A stretch of DNA of 15,486 nt from Methylomicrobium sp. (lineage in GTDB: Bacteria > Pseudomonadota > Gammaproteobacteria > Methylococcales > Methylomonadaceae), in contig SLIO01000375.1 in assembly GCA_007135635.1 (NCBI GenBank), forward strand, positions 1-15,486, read 5' to 3'. Shown one piece after another: positions 7,283 to 13,901 of this stretch. Within the stretch, counting starts at the first letter, position 1; each line of letters opens with the position of its first letter. The notes under the pieces are model-generated. The model saw only the letters and a program-made list of their open reading frames with translations. It ran no database searches and was not told where the DNA came from. A program made the position numbers and the translations under genes.

Positions 7283-8017
7283 TCAATTCAACAACGACAA
7301 GCGATTCCTCAATACTTCTAGCGTCTCTTCGGTCAACGGTTGCCTTTGATCGTCCCATGGCACGCCATCCAACTCCTCGGCTAGTACATCTATCGTTTCG
7401 ATGAAGTCATCGAACACCGCCACAGGATCGTCGACTTCCCGAGGCTGCATGAAAAACACCAAACCCGGTGTCGTAAATTTTTCCAAATCTTGATCGGGGA
7501 ATATACCGGGCTCAACCATGCTGGCCACGCCGAAATCGACCAAGCCTCTACTATCCAAGCGTTCGTAAATTTTAATACTGCCGTAGATCAATCCAACACT
7601 ATCGAAGGCCAAGGCCAAGTCGGTGCCGTTGAATCCTTCATCCTCGGCGGCTATTAGACTGAATTGAATCAACGCAGGCAATTGCTCTTTCGACTTTTTG
7701 GCTTGATAAGGCTGAGTCGACGTCTCGGTTTTCGACTCCTCAGCCGGCTCGTAGCCGTATCGCGTTTCAGTCGAATAATCCTTAAAATCAGCTGATTCAT
7801 CCTGATCTTGCGCAGTGCTGAGCGGGACGATGTCGAATTCGTCGCGCTCGGGATGCAAAGCCAGCGACGGATCGATATTCCGCACCGATTCCTTATCATC
7901 GAAATAAAACCCATCCCGCCGGGATTTTTTGCCTTTAAGATAAGACCACAGCAACATAACCGCGATCACAATCAACCCCATAACAATAATAACTATTCTT
8001 AAAATCTCTTTATCCAT
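7283..8017 (-). CDS. zipA: Cell division protein ZipA
   Basis: Anchors FtsZ to the inner membrane in the gammaproteobacterial divisome. The N-terminus (residues 6-26, ILRIVIIVMGLIVIAVMLLWSY) is a single membrane segment with a very short periplasmic start, followed by a basic KGKKSRR patch, which is the usual ZipA topology. An acidic, low-complexity linker runs from about 40 to 110. The C-terminal FtsZ-binding domain covers about 112-240 (from PALIQFSLIAAEDEGFNG through VFFMQPREVDDPVAVFDDF). At 244 residues it is shorter than E. coli ZipA (328), mainly because the linker is short and lacks the long Pro/Gln-rich tract. The ATG overlaps the smc stop as TAATG, so translation is probably coupled. 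In many gammaproteobacteria ligA follows zipA, but here the next gene is the convergent smbP. Confidence 0.92.
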   Translation of the reverse strand: MDKEILRIVIIVMGLIVIAVMLLWSYLKGKKSRRDGFYFDDKESVRNIDPSLALHPERDEFDIVPLSTAQDQDESADFKDYSTETRYGYEPAEESKTETSTQPYQAKKSKEQLPALIQFSLIAAEDEGFNGTDLALAFDSVGLIYGSIKIYERLDSRGLVDFGVASMVEPGIFPDQDLEKFTTPGLVFFMQPREVDDPVAVFDDFIETIDVLAEELDGVPWDDQRQPLTEETLEVLRNRLSLLN

Positions 8018-11000
8018 TAGCTTTCCGCCAGACTCATTGCTTCTTCGATATCCACCGCGACCATGCGCGACACTCCGGGCTCTCTCATCGTAACACCTGT
8101 CAATTGTTTTGCAATCTCCATCGTCACCTTGTTGTGTGATATAAATAAAAACTGCACGGCTGCGGACATTTCCTCGACCATTTTCGAAAAACGGCCAACG
8201 TTAGCATCATCCAATGGCGCATCGACCTCGTCCAATAAACAGAACGGCGCCGGATTCAGTTCAAAAATAGAAAATACCAACGCAACTGCCGTTAATGCCT
8301 TCTCGCCACCCGATAACAAATGAATTGAACTGTTTCGCTTGCCCGGTGGACGGGCGATGATATTGACACCGGCCTCCAATACATCGACGTCGGTCAATTC
8401 CAGGTAAGCCTGTCCGCCGCCGAATAACTTCGGAAACTTTTCTTGTAAGCCGCTGTTTATTTTATCGAATGTTTCCTTAAAACGTTGCCGACTTTCTTTA
8501 TCGATTTTGTTGATCGCTTGCGTGAGGGTATCCAAGGCTTCGGTCAAATCGGCGTGCTGGTCATCGAGAAATTTTAGGCGTTCCGATTGCACATGGTATT
8601 CGTCGATCGCGCTCAGGTTGATTACGCCCAATTTTTCAATTTGAGTAACTAGCGCATCAACTTTCGATTTCCAGCCTTCTTCATTGGCATCTCCCGGTAT
8701 TTGCTGTAAAACCTGTTCGGGCTCGGCATCGATTTCATTTAATTGTTCGGTGATTGTTTGCCGCCGAACCTGACATTCCTGCTGCTCGAAACGGAGCTTA
8801 TCCAAGCTTGCTTTTTGTTTTTCCAAGTCGCGCTGAATTTGCGTATGCTTCTCGGATAAACCGGCGATGGTTTGTTCGGATTCTTCGAGTAATTTTCTCG
8901 CGGCTTTCAGATCCTTCTCTAGCGTTTCTTTATCGGTACGGTATTGTTGCAACAATAGCTTTTCATCATCGATCGGCGCGGCGATGTCGACAAGCTTTTG
9001 TTCCAGTTCGCCGACACGCTCGCCCGCTTGCCGGTTTTGTAGACTCAAACGTTCGATTTGCTTTATCGTCAACGACTCCGAAGATCGCAACGATTCGATC
9101 TTCGACTGATAACTGAAAACCTGCTGCTTAATTTCCGAAGCCCGGGCTTCGGCGGTTTGCAGCCTGGTTTGTAAATCCCGGTTGGCTTCTTCCAATGCTT
9201 GTTTTTGTTCATCAAGCCGCTGCAACTGTTGCTCGGCCTGTTGCAATTTCAGCACGGCTTCGGCTTGCATCTCTGCCTGTTCGGCGGTTTCGGCACCGAT
9301 TTCATCAATTTCGTGGCGAACTTGCGCCAAGCGTCGCTGCTGCTGCTCGTGTCGGGCTGATTCCGCGCTCAATTCGGCGCTTTTAGCCGATAGTTCCAAA
9401 CCGAGCGTTTTTTCCTCGCGTTGCCAGGTTTCTCGGTGCGCTTCGGCATCCTTCAAGGCTTGCTCGGCGTCTTCGAGCCGCTCACCGAGCTGTTCGATTT
9501 GCAAGTTTAATTCTGTCTGGCGCTGCTTGAGCGAACGCAGTTCCTTTTCGCGTTGCAAAACACCGGTTTTACTGTCTTGACTATGAATGATACGCAGCCA
9601 ACCGCATCCGATCCAAGTGCCGTCAGGTAGAATAATCGATTCATAAGGTTTTAGCGACGATTCCATCGCCTTCGCAGCGGCCAAATCATCCACGCAATAA
9701 ATACCGGTCAACAAACCGTGCAAATTCCAAGGTGCCTTGACCTTGTCGATCAAGGCCGGCAATGCGGTATGTTGTAATTGGGTATGTTGCAATTGATGGT
9801 TAAATTCTCGCGTTTCAAACAACGTCACCGAATCCTCGGTTAGGTTATGCAAGGCCGGAAACAGTGACTCGGCATCCTCAACGCAAACCGCCTCAAGATG
9901 AGCACCCAGTACGATTTCAAGTGCATGATCCCATCCGTTTTCGACTTCAAGCATTTCCGCCAGGCGTTTATTATCCGTCAATTGCGCTTGATCCAACCAG
10001 CCGGCAAGATGCTTGTTGTCCTTACCCATCGCGTGTTGCTGCAACAACTCCAGCGATGAAATCTTACCATTGACGCCATGCAGTTCAGAGCGCAAGCCAT
10101 GCAAGTCTTGATTATATTGCTTGAGCTGTTGGCGCTGTTCTTGAATTCGTGCCAATAAATCTTCCAATTGCTTATGCATCTCATCGCGCTGCTCTTGAAG
10201 CAATTCGACCGTTGCGGACAGGTCTTCGATCGCGACTTGCAAATGGCTCGCGGCCAATTCGCCCTGCTCGGTTTGCAGCTTATCCAAACGCGCTTGTAGC
10301 TGACGATTCTGACTGTCCAACTGTTTGATTTTCAGCCGTTCGATTTCGGCTTGTTCTCTACAGGCTGAACTTTCTGATAGAAAGACCTCCCATTGCCGTT
10401 GCCAAGTACTTTTTTCATCCTGCGCTTGTTGGCGCACCGTGGCCGCATCCTCGGCGCGCTCCTGGCTCAGCGCTAATGCTTCTTCGGCTTCGAATAAGGC
10501 TTGCTTAATATCTTCCAATTGCAGATGATCGTTTTCGAGCTCGTTAGCCGACTGCTCGAGCTGCCGCCTAAGCCGGTCAATCTCGACCACAATCTCTTCG
10601 TGGCTTTTTTGATTCAACTTGATCGTTTGTTCCAAACGACTGACTTCGGAAGACGCCTGATAATACTCACCTTGAGTGCGATTCATCGCGGCCTGGCGAT
10701 CCTTATGCTCGGCCCGCGCGGTTTCGATCGCGGCGTCGTTATCACGTGCCGCAACGAACAAGCGATTATGTTCTTCGGCAACTTCATGTAATTGCTTATC
10801 CAAAGCCTGCAAGGATTGATGATAACTATCCCAACGCATTGCCAGTAATTCCAGTTTAAACTGGCGCTCTTGCTGCTTTAAACCGGTATATTTTTCGGCC
10901 TTTTCGGCTTGTTTTTGAAGATGTTTCAATTGTTTTTCAACTTCATCGCGCAAGTCAGTCAAACGCTCCAGATTTTCCCGGGTATGCTGCATTCGCGATT

Positions 11001-11541
11001 CAGTTTCCTGGCGCCGCTCCTTATACTTGGAAACCCCTGCCGCTTCTTCGATATGCACCCGAAGTTCTTCCGGCTTGGCTTCGACCATACGCGAAATCGT
11101 GCCCTGTTCGATGATCGCATAACTTCTCGAACCGAGACCGGTACCCAGAAATAAGTCGGTAATATCCTTGCGCCGGCAGCGTGCATTATTTAAAGCATAC
11201 AATGATTGCCCATCGCGGCCGACTTGGCGTTTGATTGAAATCGTGTTGTATTTCGCGAACTCACCGCCAGCCTTGCCTTCGCTGTTATCGAATATCAATT
11301 CGACCGATGCAGTACCGACCGGTTTGCGTGATGCAGAACCGTTGAATATCACATCGACCATGCTGCCGCCGCGCAAATGCTTGGCCGAACTTTCCCCCAT
11401 TACCCAACGAACAGCATCGATGATATTGGACTTGCCGCAGCCATTGGGCCCTACGATCGCGGTTAAATTGCCGGCAATCGGGATTACGGTCGGATCGACA
11501 AACGATTTAAATCCTGAAAGTTTGATTTTTTCCAGTTTCAT
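8017..11541 (-). CDS. smc: Chromosome segregation protein SMC
   Basis: Structural maintenance of chromosomes ATPase, which with ScpA and ScpB organises and segregates the chromosome. The 1174 residues are normal length. The N-terminal head carries Walker A GPNGCGKSN (31-39). Two long coiled-coil arms (about 170-500 and 660-1000, rich in Gln, Glu, Leu and Lys) flank a hinge at about 515-655. The C-terminal head has the signature LLSGGEKAL (from 1075) and Walker B FCLLDEVDAPLDD, with Asp1104 and catalytic Glu1105. This is a true Smc and not MukB, as in Pseudomonas-type gammaproteobacteria. The start MKLEKIKLSGFKSFVDP is the family norm, although no good ribosome binding site precedes it. smc is divergent from queF across a 101-base gap and overlaps zipA downstream. 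The scpA and scpB genes are not in the window. Confidence 0.97.
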   Translation of the reverse strand: MKLEKIKLSGFKSFVDPTVIPIAGNLTAIVGPNGCGKSNIIDAVRWVMGESSAKHLRGGSMVDVIFNGSASRKPVGTASVELIFDNSEGKAGGEFAKYNTISIKRQVGRDGQSLYALNNARCRRKDITDLFLGTGLGSRSYAIIEQGTISRMVEAKPEELRVHIEEAAGVSKYKERRQETESRMQHTRENLERLTDLRDEVEKQLKHLQKQAEKAEKYTGLKQQERQFKLELLAMRWDSYHQSLQALDKQLHEVAEEHNRLFVAARDNDAAIETARAEHKDRQAAMNRTQGEYYQASSEVSRLEQTIKLNQKSHEEIVVEIDRLRRQLEQSANELENDHLQLEDIKQALFEAEEALALSQERAEDAATVRQQAQDEKSTWQRQWEVFLSESSACREQAEIERLKIKQLDSQNRQLQARLDKLQTEQGELAASHLQVAIEDLSATVELLQEQRDEMHKQLEDLLARIQEQRQQLKQYNQDLHGLRSELHGVNGKISSLELLQQHAMGKDNKHLAGWLDQAQLTDNKRLAEMLEVENGWDHALEIVLGAHLEAVCVEDAESLFPALHNLTEDSVTLFETREFNHQLQHTQLQHTALPALIDKVKAPWNLHGLLTGIYCVDDLAAAKAMESSLKPYESIILPDGTWIGCGWLRIIHSQDSKTGVLQREKELRSLKQRQTELNLQIEQLGERLEDAEQALKDAEAHRETWQREEKTLGLELSAKSAELSAESARHEQQQRRLAQVRHEIDEIGAETAEQAEMQAEAVLKLQQAEQQLQRLDEQKQALEEANRDLQTRLQTAEARASEIKQQVFSYQSKIESLRSSESLTIKQIERLSLQNRQAGERVGELEQKLVDIAAPIDDEKLLLQQYRTDKETLEKDLKAARKLLEESEQTIAGLSEKHTQIQRDLEKQKASLDKLRFEQQECQVRRQTITEQLNEIDAEPEQVLQQIPGDANEEGWKSKVDALVTQIEKLGVINLSAIDEYHVQSERLKFLDDQHADLTEALDTLTQAINKIDKESRQRFKETFDKINSGLQEKFPKLFGGGQAYLELTDVDVLEAGVNIIARPPGKRNSSIHLLSGGEKALTAVALVFSIFELNPAPFCLLDEVDAPLDDANVGRFSKMVEEMSAAVQFLFISHNKVTMEIAKQLTGVTMREPGVSRMVAVDIEEAMSLAES
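9766..9795 (-). repeat. 15-base tandem duplication inside the SMC hinge
   Basis: Two adjacent 15-base units (9766-9780 and 9781-9795) differ at one position and encode QLQHT twice in a row within the hinge domain of SMC. The insertion is in frame and lengthens a hinge loop by five residues. Confidence 0.7.
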
Positions 11542-11642
11542 TACTGGTACAATGCCGCTTGGTTTAAATGGAAATAACCGCTTATTATTAACGATATCCG
11601 AATTAACTTCGACTTTTTATTTTTGCTTTTTATTATTGATTC
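11542..11642. promoter_or_regulatory. Divergent smc/queF intergenic promoter region
   Basis: The 101 bases between the divergent starts of smc and queF are very AT-rich and must hold the start signals for both directions. On the plus strand TATTAT (11631-11636) lies only six bases before the queF ATG. Neither gene has a recognisable Shine-Dalgarno sequence. No preQ1 riboswitch-like structure is visible in this short span. Individual promoter boxes cannot be assigned with confidence. Confidence 0.35.
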
Positions 11643-12032
11643 ATGACGACACAACCCAGCACACAGCTCGAAACCTTCGACAACCCAAGACCCGGCAGGG
11701 ATTTTACGATTCGCATCGACATCCCGGAATTCACCTGCCTGTGCCCTAAAACCGGCCAACCCGATTTCGCGACGCTCACAATTGAATATATTCCAAGTCA
11801 ACTCTGTGTCGAACTCAAATCGCTCAAGCTCTACATGTGGTCTTTCCGCGATCGAGGCGCGTTTCATGAAGCCGTAACGAATGAAATTCTCGATCACATC
11901 GCCACGGCGATCCATCCTAATTTCATGCGTATCCGCGCGATTTTCAATGTGCGCGGCGGCATTTACACGAATGTAATCGCCGAACATAAGAACCCCGATT
12001 GGCAAGCACCGGAACCGGTGCACCTGCCGTAA
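11643..12032 (+). CDS. queF: NADPH-dependent 7-cyano-7-deazaguanine reductase (QueF, short type)
   Basis: Reduces the nitrile preQ0 to the amine preQ1 in queuosine tRNA modification. The 129 residues match the unimodular YkvM-like form, not the roughly 280-residue E. coli type. The nucleophile is Cys34 in [14 protein letters not shown], with Asp41 as the partner acid. The QueF motif ELKSLKLY (57-64) binds NADPH, and FHE (74-76) supplies the substrate-binding His75 and Glu76. The start [20 protein letters not shown] matches the family N-terminus. It lacks a Shine-Dalgarno sequence, and the preceding bases are AT-rich. The other queuosine genes (queC, queD, queE) are not adjacent. The next gene begins 8 bases after this stop. 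Confidence 0.96.
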   Translation: MTTQPSTQLETFDNPRPGRDFTIRIDIPEFTCLCPKTGQPDFATLTIEYIPSQLCVELKSLKLYMWSFRDRGAFHEAVTNEILDHIATAIHPNFMRIRAIFNVRGGIYTNVIAEHKNPDWQAPEPVHLP

Positions 12033-12040
12033 ATCTTTTG

Positions 12041-12334
12041 ATGGCGAAGACCTATTACAATGCCGATATTGCTGTCGCACTCAAATACGACGGCAAACAT
12101 GCGCCTAAAGTCACTGCGAAAGGCGAAGGTCTAACGGCCGAACAAATTATGGCCCTTGCCGAACATCACGGCATTCCGCTGCAAGCCGAACCCGAGCTGG
12201 CCCGAATTCTGGCTCAGGTACCGCTAGGCGAGGAAATCCCCAAGGAACTCTATATCGCGGTCGCGCAAGTGATCGCGTTCGCTTATTTCCTGAGCGGCAA
12301 AACTCCTGAAAATTTTACGAACCATGACGATTAA
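12041..12334 (+). CDS. Stand-alone FlhB C-terminal-like protein (EscU/YscU/HrcU switch family)
   Basis: A 97-residue cytoplasmic protein equivalent to the C-terminal cytoplasmic domain of the flagellar/type III export switch protein FlhB, without the membrane part. It runs YYNADIAVALKYDGKHAPKVTAKGEGLTAEQI, then HHGIPLQAEPELARIL and VPLGEEIPKELYIAVAQVIAFAYFL. FlhB normally has NPTHYAVALKY at its self-cleavage site. Here the equivalent stretch is YYNADIAVALKY, so the Asn-Pro pair is gone and self-cleavage is not expected. Similar free-standing paralogues (Campylobacter FhlP, B. subtilis YlqH) are known. A frame from TTG 11999 would overlap queF, and I reject that extension in favour of ATG 12041. 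The gene overlaps psd by 11 bases, implying coupled translation. No flagellar genes are nearby, so its role here is unclear. Confidence 0.87.
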   Translation: MAKTYYNADIAVALKYDGKHAPKVTAKGEGLTAEQIMALAEHHGIPLQAEPELARILAQVPLGEEIPKELYIAVAQVIAFAYFLSGKTPENFTNHDD

Positions 12335-13184
12335 AGAAACCTTAACCACCCTGCCCCAATATATTTTGCCTCATCATACGCTTTCGCAGCTGATGAGCAA
12401 ACTGACCCATTGCGAAAACAAACTTTGGAAAAACTTGTTCATCAAGCAAATCATCCGGCACTACGGCGTCGACATGAGCGCGGCGCTCGAGCCGAATATC
12501 GAAGCCTATGCCAGCTTCAACGAATTTTTTACGCGCCAATTGAAACCCGAAGCCAGACCGATTGCCAACGAACCCGGCGCGATCGTTTCACCGGCCGACG
12601 GCTTCGTCAGCCAGGCAGGTCAAATCAAAGACGGCGAGATTTTCCAAGCCAAAGGCAAAAGTTTTACCGCAACGCAGCTACTTGGCGGCGATAGCGAACG
12701 CGCCGAAGCATTCAAAGACGGTTCGTTCGCAACCATTTATTTGTCGCCTCGGGATTACCATCGACTGCACATGCCGCTGACAGGCACATTGAAAGAGATG
12801 GTTCATATTCCAGGCCGCTTATTCAGCGTCAACGCTGCAACAACCAACAGCGTACCCGGCCTGTTCGCGCGCAATGAACGCGTCGCGGCAATCTTCGATA
12901 CCGAAGCGGGCCCGATGGCTCTGATATTGGTTGGCGCGATCTTCGTATCGAGCGTCGAAACGGTTTGGCACGGTGTCGTCACGCCGCCGACGATCGAAAA
13001 AGTCAGAACCTGGCAATACGAAACCGATGCGCCGCGCTTAAACATAGGCGAGGAAATGGGCCGTTTCAACATGGGTTCGACGATCATCGTCTTGTTCGGC
13101 AAAGACAAAGCCGACTGGCAAGCGGATTTCACGGCCGACAGCCCGGTGAAATTAGGTCAATTGATCGGAAAAACCTTAGACTAA
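12324..13184 (+). CDS. psd: Phosphatidylserine decarboxylase proenzyme
   Basis: Converts phosphatidylserine to phosphatidylethanolamine at the inner membrane. The proenzyme cuts itself to create a pyruvoyl cofactor. The self-processing site is FNMGSTIIVLF, with Gly251/Ser252. E. coli has LGST, so Met replaces Leu in front of the Gly. The remaining triad residues are Asp92 in SPADGF and His146 in DYHRLHMP, matching E. coli Asp90, His147 and Ser254. Length (286) and the N-terminal region (LPQYILPHHTLSQLMSKL, FNEFFTRQLKPEARP) are normal for the proteobacterial Psd. The ATG lies inside the end of the FlhB-like gene, with an 11-base overlap and no independent ribosome binding site, so expression probably depends on that gene. 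pssA is not in the window. Confidence 0.96.
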   Translation: MTIKETLTTLPQYILPHHTLSQLMSKLTHCENKLWKNLFIKQIIRHYGVDMSAALEPNIEAYASFNEFFTRQLKPEARPIANEPGAIVSPADGFVSQAGQIKDGEIFQAKGKSFTATQLLGGDSERAEAFKDGSFATIYLSPRDYHRLHMPLTGTLKEMVHIPGRLFSVNAATTNSVPGLFARNERVAAIFDTEAGPMALILVGAIFVSSVETVWHGVVTPPTIEKVRTWQYETDAPRLNIGEEMGRFNMGSTIIVLFGKDKADWQADFTADSPVKLGQLIGKTLD

Positions 13185-13206
13185 ACCGGACGATACGGTT
13201 TTATTA
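13183..13206 (+). terminator. Weak intrinsic terminator after psd
   Basis: AAACCG (13183-13188, starting within the psd stop codon) pairs with CGGTTT (13196-13201) around a seven-base loop, followed by TATTAT. The stem is only six pairs and the U-run is short, so read-through into the repeat at 13257 is plausible. Confidence 0.4.
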
Positions 13207-13256
13207 TCATCGCTCCCACGCTCTGCGTCACAGCCATTAAATTAAGGGAACCTGGT

Positions 13257-13302
13257 CATTCCGCCATGGACTGGCGGAATCCAGTGCCATGGATGGCAAG
13301 CT
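13257..13302 (+). repeat. Two-hairpin intergenic repeat, copy B
   Basis: The first hairpin has nine perfect pairs (13258-13266 with 13272-13280) and loop TGGAC. After CCAG comes the second hairpin, TGCCA (13285-13289) and TGGCA (13294-13298) with loop TGGA, then AGCT. It matches copy A at 1-48 in order and spacing, but stem bases differ and are matched on the opposite arm. It lies 73 bases after psd, in the same sense. Confidence 0.75.
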
Positions 13303-13383
13303 TTTAAGACGCATTAAAGCCTAAATGCAAGCATTGCTTATTTCTATGACGGCTTAACTTAATGACAGTGACGCAGAACAATA

Positions 13384-13418
13384 CATGAGGTCATGTTAAG
13401 CTGCGGTTGACCCTCATG
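13384..13418. repeat. Imperfect inverted repeat
   Basis: CATGAGGTCA (13384-13393) pairs with TGACCCTCATG (13408-13418), with one bulged C and a 14-base loop. No gene or T-run adjoins it. It is one of several palindromes in the gene-free stretch 13185-13880. That stretch holds only this, the two-hairpin repeat, the REPIN with its flanking direct repeats, and one further hairpin. Confidence 0.5.
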
Positions 13419-13475
13419 CGGTAGGCTGTCGAAAAAAACCATTTTTAGCTAATTGCTGTGTTCCCGCTTTTTAAA

Positions 13476-13524
13476 CTCAAAATATTTTTGAAATTGTTGG
13501 TATTCATAGGCTATTAATCGCCAG
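13476..13524 (+). repeat. 49-base direct repeat, upstream copy
   Basis: Aligns without gaps to 13610-13658 with 39 of 49 identical bases. It begins CTCAAAATATT, contains the shared core AAATTGTTG and TCATAGG, and ends CGCCAG. It ends one base before the REPIN at 13526. Confidence 0.75.
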
Positions 13525-13525
13525 G

Positions 13526-13606
13526 CGTAGGGTGCGCATCGCGCACCTGGGTCGGGAACTCTTGTCGGTTAGGCACCGTGGAAAGGTGCGCGATGCGCAC
13601 CCTACG
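13526..13606. repeat. REPIN: two inverted GTAG-type REP sequences
   Basis: The left REP is GTAG (13527-13530) followed by a 7-bp palindrome, GGTGCGC and GCGCACC with loop ATC (13531-13547). The right half, 13584-13605, is its exact reverse complement and ends in CTAC. The paired arms are 23 bases long (13526-13548 and 13584-13606) and perfect, with 35 bases between them. A GTAG head on a short palindrome arranged as an inverted doublet is the defining form of REP doublets mobilised by RAYT (TnpA-REP) transposases. No RAYT gene is in the window. Confidence 0.85.
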
Positions 13607-13609
13607 ACG

Positions 13610-13658
13610 CTCAAACTATCTTGGAAATTGTTGATGATCATAGGTTATAAAGCGCTAG
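13610..13658 (+). repeat. 49-base direct repeat, downstream copy
   Basis: Diverged copy of 13476-13524 (39 of 49 identical, no gaps). It begins three bases after the REPIN ends. The pair brackets the REPIN almost exactly. Confidence 0.75.
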
Positions 13659-13732
13659 TTATTTCCTCAAAATCCACAAAACAGTCATTTTATCCGACAT
13701 GCAAATCGGTAAATTTCGGCACCCTACTCCTG

Positions 13733-13751
13733 CGGTACGCACAGCGTACCG
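13733..13751. repeat. Short perfect hairpin
   Basis: CGGTACGC (13733-13740) and GCGTACCG (13744-13751) form eight pairs around ACA. It is followed by no T-run and lies 130 bases before the transporter gene. Its form resembles the other REP-like palindromes nearby, but no second copy is visible in the window. Confidence 0.55.
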
Positions 13752-13901
13752 TCCAGCCCTCAAGTTTCGACGTTCGCGTAGTTTTAATTTCAACAACTAT
13801 AGCGAGCATAACCTTAAATAAGCCGTACCCCCCGAAGGGCATCCCAGCGCCTAATTTCGATCTGTAATGAGCATAACAGCGTGAGCCGAAATTCCTCTCA
13901 A

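Noticed and set aside
11999..12040. TTG-initiated extension of the FlhB-like protein
   Set aside because: It would overlap the queF end and adds a low-complexity [14 protein letters not shown] not found at the start of this family.
11541..12080. Minus-strand 179-residue frame opposite queF
   Set aside because: Lies antisense to a securely identified queF and shows no family features; a codon-bias shadow.
13532..13867. Plus-strand 111-residue frame before the transporter
   Set aside because: Begins inside a REPIN arm and crosses a direct repeat and another hairpin; no protein-like conservation is visible.
13185..13880. CRISPR-like or IS origin for the repeats downstream of psd
   Set aside because: Repeats are not regularly spaced, there is no unique-spacer pattern, and no transposase frame or terminal inverted repeat enclosing one can be found.
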